Origin: Hypericum androsaemum
Taxonomy: Eukaryota; Streptophyta; Magnoliopsida; Malpighiales; Hypericaceae
Length of the DNA stretch: 64,000 bases
Reading direction: 5' to 3'
NCBI GenBank assembly: GCA_963995505.1
Contig: OZ023188.1
Coordinates: 4,030,001 to 4,094,000, forward strand
This document shows, one piece after another, positions 47,191 through 58,059 of this stretch; position 1 is the stretch's first letter; the number at the start of each line of letters is the position of its first letter. A model generated the notes under the pieces. That model had not been told where the DNA came from. It made no database searches and worked only from the letters and a program-made list of their open reading frames with translations. Position numbers and translations under genes: made by a program.

Positions 47191-49603
47191 CTAGGCCCAT
47201 CTTCTCTTATTTGCTCCTTCCTTCATCGAAGACTGAGGTTGCCTTCTAATGTTCTTCAAGTTCGAGCTCGGTGGAAATCGCCCTGTCCTTGGTGAAGTCA
47301 CATGGGACTCCTGGTTTGTTGATACTTCTTTTAGAGGACTTACTGGCATAGACTTCGAATGGAGATAACTTAACCTCGCGAGGTTTCCAGGTGCTGATTT
47401 GGGATTCATTGCTAGTGCAGGATCACCGTACTGAAACGGTGTAACCTGCATCGAGACAAATATAATACTATGTGGTCTGTCTCGTTGCAAATCAATGTGA
47501 AGGAGAAGAGAAGTAACAAGTATAAACAAGAGTCACCTGAATTTCAACAGCAGGGGAATGCGGCCTATTTGTAGGCGAAGAATCTGAATCAGAAGAGGAA
47601 GGGCTAGTACTACTGTCCATATCATAAACTATATTGTCCACCATCAGCGGAAGCGGTGAATTGCCTGATTTAGATGAAGCCGAGGAGGGTCTTCGGAGCC
47701 TCGTCAGTTGCACTATCTACAGATAAGGCCAACATATCAGTTCAGAAACTTCGTCTTAACCATTAATCTGTTGAGCTTCAACAGGATGTCTCGTACCTTT
47801 TGATCCAATACCACCATGTCTTTCTTGAGTCGTGTAATCGCAGAATTCTTCCTGCCTATAATGTCCTCCAACTCTGCAATTCTCTGGTACCAGAACAAGT
47901 TGGATTAAAAAAATTCAGTCGAGCTATTTGATCATGAAAGGTTGGATTGCAGTTGGAGCATGGGAGATAAGTACCTTTGAACCCGCAATGTCAGTCGACT
48001 GGAGAATAGTTGTCAGCTCCTTTATGGTGGCATCCTTCTCTTCACACTCTCTCTTGAGATTGAAGATGTCAATGTCTATTGCAAAGGAATTCATCTGGCA
48101 AGGTAACCTGGGTTAGTGGGTAAAATTGCTACAAAAATGTAATTACCAACCTCCTCCAACTAGAGTTGTACTTTTTGAACTGCAATTTAATTGACAAGAT
48201 CGTTGAGAACCTCTGTTCCTATGTCTGATCCCAGAAGCATAATTTTTTGATTCATCTTGTTTCGTTAAAAGTGCCAAATCCACATAAAAACAAGCCACAC
48301 ATAGTGACAAGAAGCAGGAAGTTTGAATTTACCTGCATATCAGCTGCAGATGTAACGCTTGAAGCCCAATCTGAAAGATCTGACATGCGCCGCTCTTCTT
48401 GTTCACCCGCATAAACCATAGGCGATTTATATTGCAGCACCTCATCCCCTTTCGGCATCTTCGCGGTCGTATTTTCCTGGGGAAGAGCAAGTCAAGCAAA
48501 CCTCCCAAAAAAAGAGGCCACTGCATATTAATGCACATCAAGGCATTCTTACCACTAGAGAAGCATACAGGCCCTGGTGCCGACCACAATGCCAACAACT
48601 ACATTCCGCAAACTTGATATTATCACAGCCAAATGCACCTCTGCAAGGCGACCCTGACTCGTTACGCAATGGTGCAATTGCTCCACCTTTAGCCGGGCTC
48701 CTGATGTTACTCAGCTCATCGCATAGGCTATCAAGTTTCAACTGCATGCTGGACAATACCTGATCCTGAAAGAAAGCAATTCAAATCCAAATAGTTCAAG
48801 GTTGGTTAAGCTAACTTCAAGGTTGCTTCCAAACTAAACCACAAGTTATCCTTCCAATGACCACTCTATGCGAAATGTTCGAATCCAAACGTCCTCCTCA
48901 AAGAATGCAACTTCACTCGTGTTCGTATCGAATCTAGTTTCAGTTCAGTGCACCCCTAAAACTCCAAACTTCAATCTGCATTGATCACCAGAAGAACTCC
49001 AACTATACAAGAGCAAGAACCCATTACAATGTTGTTCAGGTCCAGAGGAGATTTTGCTATCAACCCAGAAAACAACAATACCGTAAAGACCCATTACAAT
49101 TCTCGTCCAGGTGATCCAAAAGATTCAAACTTTGATCCAAAGATCACATTTTTCGAGAGAGAAATCGAAACCCATTTCATAAATTCGCTTCTTTGGCTTA
49201 AACCCTAAGGCAAGCAAGCAACTTTCCTTGGGATTCCACTTACCCTGAGCTCCACAGATTTCCTGAGCCGGGAAATGAGCAGGTTCTTCTTCGACTCGGA
49301 GACAGCAACCCCGATCGCGGCCACGAGGAGGAACCTTTGCATAGGGGTGAACAGCTCCCATGCGAGGACCTCGTCCCGGCCCAACCCGTCGCAGCCACCG
49401 CCGGTGATGGCTCTAGCCGAGCTGGCCTCTTCGGCGTTGAGGAGCCGCCCCTGGAGGGACACTCGAGCCAGCCGGCGCGCCGAAAGGACCGGCCGGCTTG
49501 GGGTGAAGTGGCTGGAGAGCCGCCGCGCCGATGGGCAGCCGGCCTGAGGGAAGGAGACGATGGAGAAAGGAGGGAAGAAAGGGTCCTCATCTTCTTCTTC
49601 CAT
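47191..49603 (-). CDS. Plant-specific coiled-coil protein, 452 aa
   Basis: Seven exons, 49603-49244, 48765-48553, 48476-48333, 48094-47975, 47883-47797, 47716-47537 and 47445-47191. Every one is a whole number of codons and joined at GT-AG borders, giving 452 residues. Residues 1-70 are Ser/Arg/Pro-rich. A hydrophobic stretch FLLVAAIGVAV at about 91-101 follows FTPMQR and could be one short membrane-associated segment. Residues 121-145 (QVLSSMQLKLDSLCDEL) and 240-308 (NLKRECEEKDATIKEL through KKDMVVLDQK) look like coiled coils, and a Cys-rich CSCWHCG patch lies between them. The C-terminal third is Ser/Pro-rich and probably disordered. I do not recognise a named family or function. Alternative starts downstream of 49603 are possible. 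Confidence 0.85.
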
Positions 49604-50575
49604 AAGGGAAACAGTACAAGCAGAAAAAAAAAGGGGGCTTTTCTTATTTTCTTTTCTTTTCTCTTCTCTTTCTTAGGTATTTAATTGGGTTTCCCTATTT
49701 TCAACGGGAATTGAATTCCGGGGTTGGTTTGTATTGTGGGTTTCTACGAAACTTTTTTGAATGGTGGGAGTTTGGGAGGGAAACCAACCAAGTGAGGCAG
49801 GTGAACGTTGTTGGTTGTTTTTGCCAGTTTGGTTATTTTTCTTCTTTTTTTGTGTGTGACTAAAAACTTAGGATTTTGTTTTGGTTTTGAACTGGCTCCT
49901 CTCTCTTTTGTCTCCTACTGCTGTCTCGACGCAGACAGGCAGTTCGATGTTTTCTGATGTGTTTTTTTGTGCAGGGATAGCGGGGTGTTTGAACTCCGCC
50001 ACTCCAATTGGATTTGGTTTAATGGTTGATTAGTAAAATATTATTGAGAAAATTATTTTTTCAATAAGATTGATTAGCTTTTATTTTGAATATCGAAAGG
50101 TTATTGACATTTTAGCCTGCCCAAATTAATATGATCTCTAGTGTTTGCTTGGTCGTGGTCCCCTTATTTTTTTCGAATAATATATTATTTTTTTTGGTAT
50201 AGAACCACTTGATATCCGATCTATTAGGTCGACTATTCTAAGTTCAAGTTGAGTATGACGTTTAAAAAGGATAACAAAATGTGAAAATTTTAGGCGATTT
50301 AAATTTCTATTTTTTTGAAAAAGGTTTGAACTTTTTAGCTTCCAAAGTCAAATGATTTGGAGGATTTTTGTTTTAATACATCGATTGACCGTCTCTGCAA
50401 CAACAAGCGGTCTGCTGCGTATATTTCAAATTGAATTTGATTTGTAATCTTTTCATATCCGCTCCTCATCTATGAACAAAAAATAACGCACAGAGACGAC
50501 TTTTCAGAAAATTGTTTAACCGCATTTACAATTTTGAATTCAACCTGCTACTTAAATTATTATGAATTTTACATT
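49604..50575. other. Promoter side of the coiled-coil gene; no other gene
   Basis: The first 100 bp hold a TTTTCTTTTCTCTTC-type pyrimidine tract expected in the leader. The rest is AT-rich with no supported feature. Confidence 0.45.
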
Positions 50576-50680
50576 GTTTATATGTGATACCCCGTTAATG
50601 ATCTGCTCTGTCTGAAATGCTTAAATGATTTGATTGGTACTATCTATATCAACAAGGTGCACCTTCTTTTCTGACACACA

Positions 50681-50770
50681 TCTTATGAGAACTCTAAGGT
50701 TAAACGCGTTTGACCAGGAGTAGGATCCAGATGGTTAACCTCTTGAGAAGTTTCTGGGATGCGTGCGAGT
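50681..50770 (+). repeat. 5S rRNA-like fragment A
   Basis: Reads like the middle of plant 5S rRNA: GAGAACTCTAAGGTTAA, then ACGCGTTTGACCAGGAGTAG, GATCCAGATGGTTAACCTC and TTGAGAAGT. This matches the A-box to C-box order of the 5S internal promoter with many changes. A TGTGATACCCCG start at about 50583 upstream may be the end of the element carrying it, for example a Cassandra-type TRIM or a 5S-derived SINE. Confidence 0.65.
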
Positions 50771-50857
50771 GAGGATCAATCTCAAATTGGTTCATCTTTT
50801 ATGAATGTACCATGTAAATATATTTCTTCCTTTTTTCATAATTTCATGGAGAGATAT

Positions 50858-51748
50858 TGTTGGATTTGTGAATGAGCCCGAAGAAGGCCCAAAGTCCAAA
50901 AACCCAAAAGGGAAAATGGAAAGTGCCATCCCACATTGGAAAGTGGCACCAACTTTTTCTAGTTTATAAGGAGAAGCTCTTTGTTAGCTAGGAAATAAGT
51001 TGACCACCTGGAAGGACAGCCAACTCGGACCGCGGCGAGCACGCGCACTCGCACGCATGGCTCATTAGACGCAGGTCGCAATGGGCGCTTTGTGGCGCAC
51101 TTGGCACGTGCGCATCGTCGCGAAGAGCTGGAGGAGCCTTAAGTATTTTGCCCAGATCCGGAGAGAGCTGCACAGCTACCGAAGTAACGAGGAGCTGCGA
51201 GCACGTTCCAGGATGGCCACTGAAGAGGCACGAAGGGCTGGAATGTTCAGGAGACTTCCAGAAGGCCGAAGGGTTGTGAGATCCCTCGCGAAAGGGCGCC
51301 AGCATAGTCTGGGCGTGCCTGGAAGGATCCAGAAGCTACCGAAGGGCCACGAGCGCAGCCAGCCAGCCTGCTGGCCGAACGGACGCGTCCCTTCGGGGTG
51401 GCTGCTTCCCTGCATCCTCCAGCCTATAAATAGGCTTGCCCCCTTGCCATTTTCTTCATCCCAGTAGCAAGTGCATCCATAGGCATTGTTGTCTTCTCCT
51501 CTCCCCCGTTCTTCACTTACAAGTCCATCCGAAAGTTCTGGGTATATAAGGGTTCGCCCAAAAGTTTTGAGATACGTGTGCAACATTCTTGGAAATGCCC
51601 TAACAGTCATTGTATCTTGGGGATGATTGTCGTAGCCCGTACCGTACTGAAATATACGGGACAATCTCGTCTTACGGAGAAAGTGTCAAACACTTGCCTC
51701 GACTGCCGTAGATCCTAATCAAGTACACCAACCCTCCGACAAACAACA
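50858..51748 (+). repeat. 5' LTR of the Ty1/copia element
   Basis: It is 891 bp long, begins TGTTGGATTTGTG and ends CCGACAAACAACA, preceded by the target-site copy GATAT (50853-50857). Two TATA-like sequences occur inside, TATAAATAGG at about 51425 and TATATAAGG at about 51543. Confidence 0.93.
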
Positions 51749-51777
51749 ATCGTAAGACGAGATTTGTGTACTTGAAG

Positions 51778-54700
51778 ATGGCATCGTCAAGCACCGTAGC
51801 ACTGCCAACGGTATCAGAAACTGTCCACGCTGAAAGGCCAGCGAAGTTCAACGGTACCGAGTTCAAGAGGTGGCAACAGAAGATGACGTTCTATCTGACC
51901 ACGCTCAACCTAGTTCGGTTTCTGAAAGAGGAAGCACCGAAGATAGCAGAAAATGAGACGGATCAACAGAAGATCAATGCTCTCGACGCGTGGAGTCACA
52001 GCGACTTCCTGTGCCAGAACTATGTCCTGAATAGACTAGACGACACGCTCTACAACGTCTACGCAGAAGTCAAGACCGCTAAGGAGCTGTGGAGTTCACT
52101 CAAGAAGAAGTACAAAATAGAGGATGCCGGGATGAAGAAATTCATCGTCGGACGATTCCTCGACTTCAAGATCTTGGAATCCAAGAAGGTCATCGACCAA
52201 GTGCAGGAGTTGCAGCTGATCCTTCACAAGATCCAAACCGAAGGGATGCAACTCAGCGAGTCCTTCCAAGTAGCTGCGATGATCGAGAAGCTCCCCTCTC
52301 TCTGGAAGGACTTCAAGAGCTACCTCAAGCACAAGAGGAAGGACATGGGCCTAGAAGACCTGATCGTGAGACTTAGGATCGAGGAAGACAACCGAAAGTT
52401 CGAAGTCAAGTAAGGCAAGGCCAACTCTGAGACCACCGTACACCTCGCCGAGGGAAAAGGTGGCAAGAAGAGGAAGAAGTCCGGGGATAAGCAGGAGAAG
52501 CAAGAGCCCAAGAAGAAAAAGAACAAGAAGATCAAGGGCGACTGCTACAACTGCGGTAAACCCGGCCACATGGCTAAGGACTGTCGCCAGCCGAAGAAGG
52601 ACGACTAAGGAAAGGCTAACCTGGCTGAAGACTTGTCCGAATTAGATCTGTCAGCCATGGTATTTGAAGCCAACCTGGTAGACAATCCGAGAGAGTGGTT
52701 CGTGGACACAGGAGCTACCCACCACGTCTGCTTGGACAAGGAGATGTTCTCGAACTATATCCCGATCACTGGCCGAAAGCTGTTCATGGGAAACTCTGTA
52801 ACGTCCAAGATCGTCAGTCTGGGTAAGGTGGTCCTGAAGCTGACCTCAGGAAAGGAGCTGACCCTCAAGGATGTGCTGCATGTCCTGGACATCCGCAAGA
52901 ACTTAGTTTCTGGCTCACTGTTAAGCAAAGTCGGTCTTAAGCTAGTATTTGAGGCTGATAAGTTTGTACTGACCAAAGTGAGTTAATTCATAGGAAAGGG
53001 TTATCTAGAAAATGGGCTGTTTAAGATGAATGTAATAACTGTACATCGTACTTTTAATGGTAAAAATAAAGTTAACGCTTCTTCTTACTTGGCCGAGTGT
53101 TTTAATTTATGGCATGATAGATTAGGACATGTAAATTTAAACTCGCTAAGAAAGTTAGTAAGTTTAAATTTATTACCGAATCTAGAGTTCAACCCATCCG
53201 ATAAATGTGAAGTATGTGTGGAGGCTAAAATGACCAAAGTACCTTTTCATTCGGTGGAAAGAAGTACTACGCCTTTAGAGTTAATTCATACGGATACTTG
53301 CGATATGAAACACGTGCAAACTAAAGGCGGGAAGAAATACTTCATCACATTTATCGATGATTGCACGAGATACTGTTACGTATATCTCCTAAAGGGCAAA
53401 GACGAAGCTTTTGATGCCTTTAAGAGATATAAGAATGAGGTTGAAAATCAACTCAGCGTGAAAATCAAAATGATCTGAAGTGATCGAGGGAGAGAATATG
53501 TAGCTCCGTTTGATGAACTCTGTCAAGAACATGGCATTATTCATCAGATGACTGCTCCATATTCACCTCAATCGAATGGCGTAGTTTAACGCAAAAATTG
53601 AACTCTTAAGGAGATGATGAATGCTATGTTGATTAGCTCGGGCTTACTCCAGAACATGTGGGGGGAAGCTGTGCTCTCAGCTAACCATATTCTAAACAAA
53701 TTACCACACAAGAAAAGGGATAAAACTCTATATGAACTATGGAAAGGAAGGAAGTCTTCCTACGGTTACCTTAAAGTGTGGGGGTGCCTAGCAAAGGTCG
53801 AAGTACCTAAGCCTAAGTAGGTGAAAATAGGACCTAAGACCATTGATTGCATCTTTATCAGATATGCGATTTTTGGTGCATAAATCTGAAAACTCTGAGA
53901 TAAATGCGGGAATGGTCATAGAATCAAGGAACGCAACATTCTTTGAGAATAGCTTTCCTAATAAGGAAAGAAAGGAAGGGAGTCCAAAGAAAAGGGTTCA
54001 CGAGACTACGCAAGGGTCAAATCAGGAAGATGATGAACCTAGACGTAGTAAACGGACGAAGGTAACCAAATCCTTTGGTCCAGATTATCTAACCTATGCG
54101 TTAGAAGATGAACCCAGGATAATCCAAGAGGCATTGTCCAGTCCAGATGCTCCTCTCTGGAAGGAAGCTATCAATAGTGAGATAGAATCTATTATGCAAA
54201 ACCACACGTGGGAAATCGTGGATCTCCCACCGAGCTGCAAACCTTTGGGATGCAGGTGGATCCTAAAAAAGAAATACAAAGCTGATGGATCAATCGACAA
54301 GTACAAAGCTCGATTGGTAGCTAAGGGGTTCAAACAGAAGGAGGGATATGATTTCTTTGACACGTATTCACCGGTCACAAGAATCACATCAATTAGAGTA
54401 CTCATAGCTGTTGTGGTACTCTATAACCTCGAGATCCACCAAATGGACGTAAAAAAAGCCTTCCTAAATAGAGAACTGGAAGAGGAGATATACATGGAGC
54501 AACCTGAAGGATTTGTGGCTCCCGGTCAAGAGCATAAAGTGTGTCGGCTAGTCAAGTCACTATACGGGCTAAAACAAGCGCCGAAATAGTGGCACGAAAA
54601 ATTTGATAGAACAATGCTATCGAATGAATTTAAGATCAATGAGTGCGATAAATGTGTTTACATTAAGGGCACGCCTGAAGCTTACGTAATTGTATGTCTC

Positions 54701-55632
54701 TACGTAGATGACTTACTAATTATGGAAAGCAATAAAAAGGTTATTGTGAAAACTAAGAACATGTTAAAGAACTACTTTGACATGATAGATATGGGTCTGA
54801 CAGATGTCATACTAGGAATAAAAATCTCTAGGAAAGCTGACGAAATTATCTTGACGCAATTCCACTACGTGAGAAGCGTACTCAAGAAATTTGAAGCTTT
54901 TGACAAACCTCCGGTTAAGACTCCAGTAGATTTGAATCTACACTTAGCCAAGAATCGAGGGGACCCAGTATCTCAACTGAAGTATGCGCAAATTATCGGG
55001 AGCTTGATGTATTTAACAAACTGCACACGTCCCGATATTGCGTATTCAGTTAGTAAGCTTAGTAGATTCACAAGTAATTCAGGGAAGGATCACTGGCTAG
55101 CTCTGGAAAGAGTTTTACGGTATTTAAAACATACCATAAACTATGGCATACATTATGATAAATATCCAGCTGTATTAGAAGGATACAGTGACCAAACTGG
55201 ATATCAGACACTAAGGACTCCAAATCCACGAGTGGATACGTATTCACCATAGGAGGAGGAGCTGTGTCTTGGAAGTCCTCTAAACAAACATGCATAGCTC
55301 GATCCACCATGGAGTCGGAGTTTATAGCACTAGATAAATCTGGGAAAGAAGCTGAATGGCTCAGAAACTTCCTAGAGGATATTCCGTGCTGGAGCAAACC
55401 GGTGCCTCCCGTATTGATACATTGTGATAGCATGTCTGCAATCAGGAGAGCACAAAGTACAATGTACAACGGAAAGTCTCGACATATTCGTCGGAGACAC
55501 AATACCGTTAGACAGTTGATCTCTAGTGGAGTGATCACCATTAATTACGCAAAGTCCAAGGACAACTTAGCTGATTCTTTTACGAAAGGAATAAATAGAG
55601 ATCAAATGTACAACGCAGTAAGGAGAATGTGA
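51778..55632 (+). pseudogene. Broken copia gag-pol
   Basis: The gag starts at ATG 51778, only about 30 bp after the LTR. Recognisable in order are the gag core, a CCHC zinc knuckle (CYNCGKPGHMAKDC, about 52540-52585), the protease motif DTGATHH (about 52700), the integrase GAG-pre and core region with HTDTCD and SDRGREY (about 53110-53600), the reverse transcriptase with VDDLL (about 54705) and LYGLKQAPK (about 54565), and RNase H with [10 protein letters not shown] (about 55305-55630). In-frame stops occur at about 52411, 52606, 53476, 53587, 53602, 53818 and 54586, and there is a frame change near 55195. Several stops are explained by C-to-T changes (CGA to TGA, CAG to TAG), the decay pattern of methylated plant repeats. 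Confidence 0.93.
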
Positions 55633-56193
55633 TTAAAATCCACACACTAAAGAACGTCCATAGCGGTAACTCAACCATGATGAGTGGAGATCCCACAAAC
55701 TTGGTTCAATGAGATAACTAAGTTATGGAGGGTTCAGTTAATCACCTGAAACCTATCTCATTCTCAGAAGCTGCCTAGGTCTTAGCCTGCAGCGGTGTGG
55801 TAAGGTTAAGCATTACGTTTTTTATGATTCCTATACCTTGATAAATGTGGAGTATGGCAGGATATTCCTGATAGGAGATCACCTATGTACGTGTGAAGTG
55901 AGGCCGCTTCAAATGGGAAAAATATTTATGAATCCAAGAAACGGTCCATGGCCGAAATGGACACAACGTGAGAACCCAAATATACTAGGGTTATTATTGT
56001 GTAAATGCTATTGTCTTGGTTTACGCCAAAAGCTGACGGTTTAAGACATCACGTTCACCGAGCAGCGAGTAAATCTGATAACATATTACTAGAGAAGGTT
56101 CAAAGCCGCAAGCTACCTGTCTCGATGCAATAATAACACGTCAGAACTTTTGATTAGAGTCTGCATGCATTGGTCATCATTCATGTGGGGGAT

Positions 56194-57170
56194 TGTTGGA
56201 TTTGTGAATGAGCCCAAAGAAGGCCCAAAGTCCAAAAGCCCAAAAGGGAAAATAGAAAGTGCCATCCCACATTGGAAAGTGGCACCAACTTTTCCTAGTT
56301 TATAAGGAGAAGATCCTTGTTAGCTAGGAAAGAAGTTGACCACCTGGAAGGACAGCCAACTCAGACTGCAGTGAGGATGGTGCGTAGCACCATCCAAGCA
56401 CGAGCATGAGCACGAGCACGAGCATGAGCACGAGAACGCGCTCGCGCACGTACACACGGGTTTGAATGTGCGCATGACGCATTGGATGCAGGTCGCAATG
56501 GGCGCTTTGTGGCACACTTGGCACTTTGCACGTGCACATCATCACGAGGAGCTGGAGGAGCCTTAAGTATTTTGTCCGAGTCCTGAGAGAGCTGCGCAGC
56601 TACCGAAGTGACGAGGAGCTGTGAGCACCTTCCAGGATGGCCACCGAAGAGGCACGAAGGGCTGAAATATCCAGGAGACTTCCAGAATGCCGAAGGGTTG
56701 CGAGATCCCTCGCGAAAGGGTACCAGCACAGTCTGGGCACGCCGGGAAGGATCCAGAAGCCACCGAAGGGCCACGAGCGCAGCCAGCCAGCCTGCTGGCC
56801 GAACGGACGCGTCTCTTTGGGGTGGCTGCTTCCCTACCTCCTCCAGCCTATAAATAGGCCTGCCGCCTTGCCATTTTCCTCATCCCAGCAGCAAGTACAT
56901 CCATAGGCATTGTTGTCTTCTCCTCTCCCCCGTTCTTCACTTACAAGTCCATCCAAAAGTTCTGGGTATATAAGGATTCGCCCGAAAATTTTGAGATACG
57001 TGTGCAACGTTCTTGGAAATACCCTAACAGTCGTTGTATCTTGGAGACGATTGCCGTAGCCCGTACCACACTAAAATATACGGGGCAATCTCGTCTTACG
57101 GAGAAAGTGTCCAACTTGCCTTGACTGCCGTAGATCCTAATCAAGTACACCAACCCTCCGACAAACAACA
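56194..57170 (+). repeat. 3' LTR of the Ty1/copia element
   Basis: It is 977 bp long with the same TGTTGGATTTGTG start and ACAAACAACA end as the 5' copy. It follows the polypurine tract and is followed by the target copy GATAT. It carries the extra GAGCAC-type microsatellite block. Confidence 0.93.
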
Positions 57171-57175
57171 GATAT

Positions 57176-57880
57176 TTCAACTTCAAATAATGAAGGATGA
57201 ACCAAAACTTCAGGTAACATTCTACCCATGATCGTTAGTACTTATATGATGTGAATTTTAGATAAATTCTTTGTCTTTTGGTTTTAGACAGCATTTAATT
57301 TATAATTTTGTTTTTGTGCACAAAAATGAAGATACAATATGGTAAATTCCATCCAAGAGAAGCATATGAAATTTTTTTTAAAATGCTCGTAGAATGAAGT
57401 TTTAACTCAAAATTTTGGTAAAATCTAATTTAGATTTCAATGTTTCCAAAAGAATCGAATAGATTAAACATACATAATATAATCCTCTCTCCATTTTATG
57501 ATGATTTCTTTCTTTTCTTGAAGGGATCTTTTCCTCTTATTTTAAATCAAATGTTTTGCAGATGGCTATTCTATAAAAATAAAAATAAAAAATCATTTTC
57601 TTGCTAGTAACGGCTGGTCAAGGGCAGTTGAAGAGTCGTGTTTCACATTTTTCATTTTTGAGCCAAGTGCTGACCCGTTGCATGCATCAGATGAAGGATA
57701 CTATCCGTTGCGAATGAAGCCAATGAAATCTTATTTCTTCACAGAAACAAACGATCCTTCAAATGTTCGGATGCAACAAAATGTCTCACGTCGGGACATT
57801 AATGAAGTCAGAAACCCACCACCGAGTAGCCGAGCACCATTGCATCCCCGAGCTCTCGCCTAAAAAATTATAACATCCCG
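57176..57880 (+). other. Exon-like pieces of an unrecognised gene (uncertain)
   Basis: Next to the copia insertion a short stretch (about 57175-57210) is open and ends with a good donor (CTTCAG|GTAACA). From about 57600 to 57863 a frame stays open and ends TAA with protein-like composition. These may be remnants of a gene split by the retrotransposon, or chance. I cannot assign a family. Confidence 0.25.
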
Positions 57881-57934
57881 TGATCTGACCGACTGTCTCC
57901 ACAGATCAATACGGGTTTTTTCTAGCGTGTTTTG

Positions 57935-58025
57935 TCCTCACTTGCACGCATCCCGGAAACTTCTCAGGAGGTCACCCATCCTGATCCTACTCCCGGCCAA
58001 ACGCGTTTTAAGCTCGGATTAAATG
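57935..58025 (-). repeat. 5S rRNA-like fragment B
   Basis: Read on the minus strand it contains ACGCGTTTGGCCGGGAGTAG, GATCAGGATGGGTGACCTCC and TGAGAAGT. The C-box part is nearly identical to plant 5S rRNA (GGATGGGTGACCTCCTGGGAAGT in the real gene, written here only as its parts). It is better preserved than fragment A and in the opposite orientation, with the copia element between them. Confidence 0.75.
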
Positions 58026-58059
58026 CTTAAGACGGGCGATGGGCAATCAGTCCGAGATT

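Larger units (their letters stand above)
50858..57170 (+). mobile_element. Complete but defective Ty1/copia retrotransposon
   Basis: The 6.3-kb element has two LTRs, gag-pol in the copia order (gag, protease, integrase, reverse transcriptase, RNase H), a polypurine tract (GTGGGGGAT) directly before the 3' LTR, and a perfect 5-bp duplication GATAT at 50853-50857 and 57171-57175. It sits between the seven-exon gene and the gene-poor right end. The coding frame is interrupted many times, so it cannot move alone. The LTRs differ by about 86 bp in length, mainly because of a GAGCACGAGCATGAG-type expansion at about 56395-56445 in the 3' copy. Confidence 0.95.
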
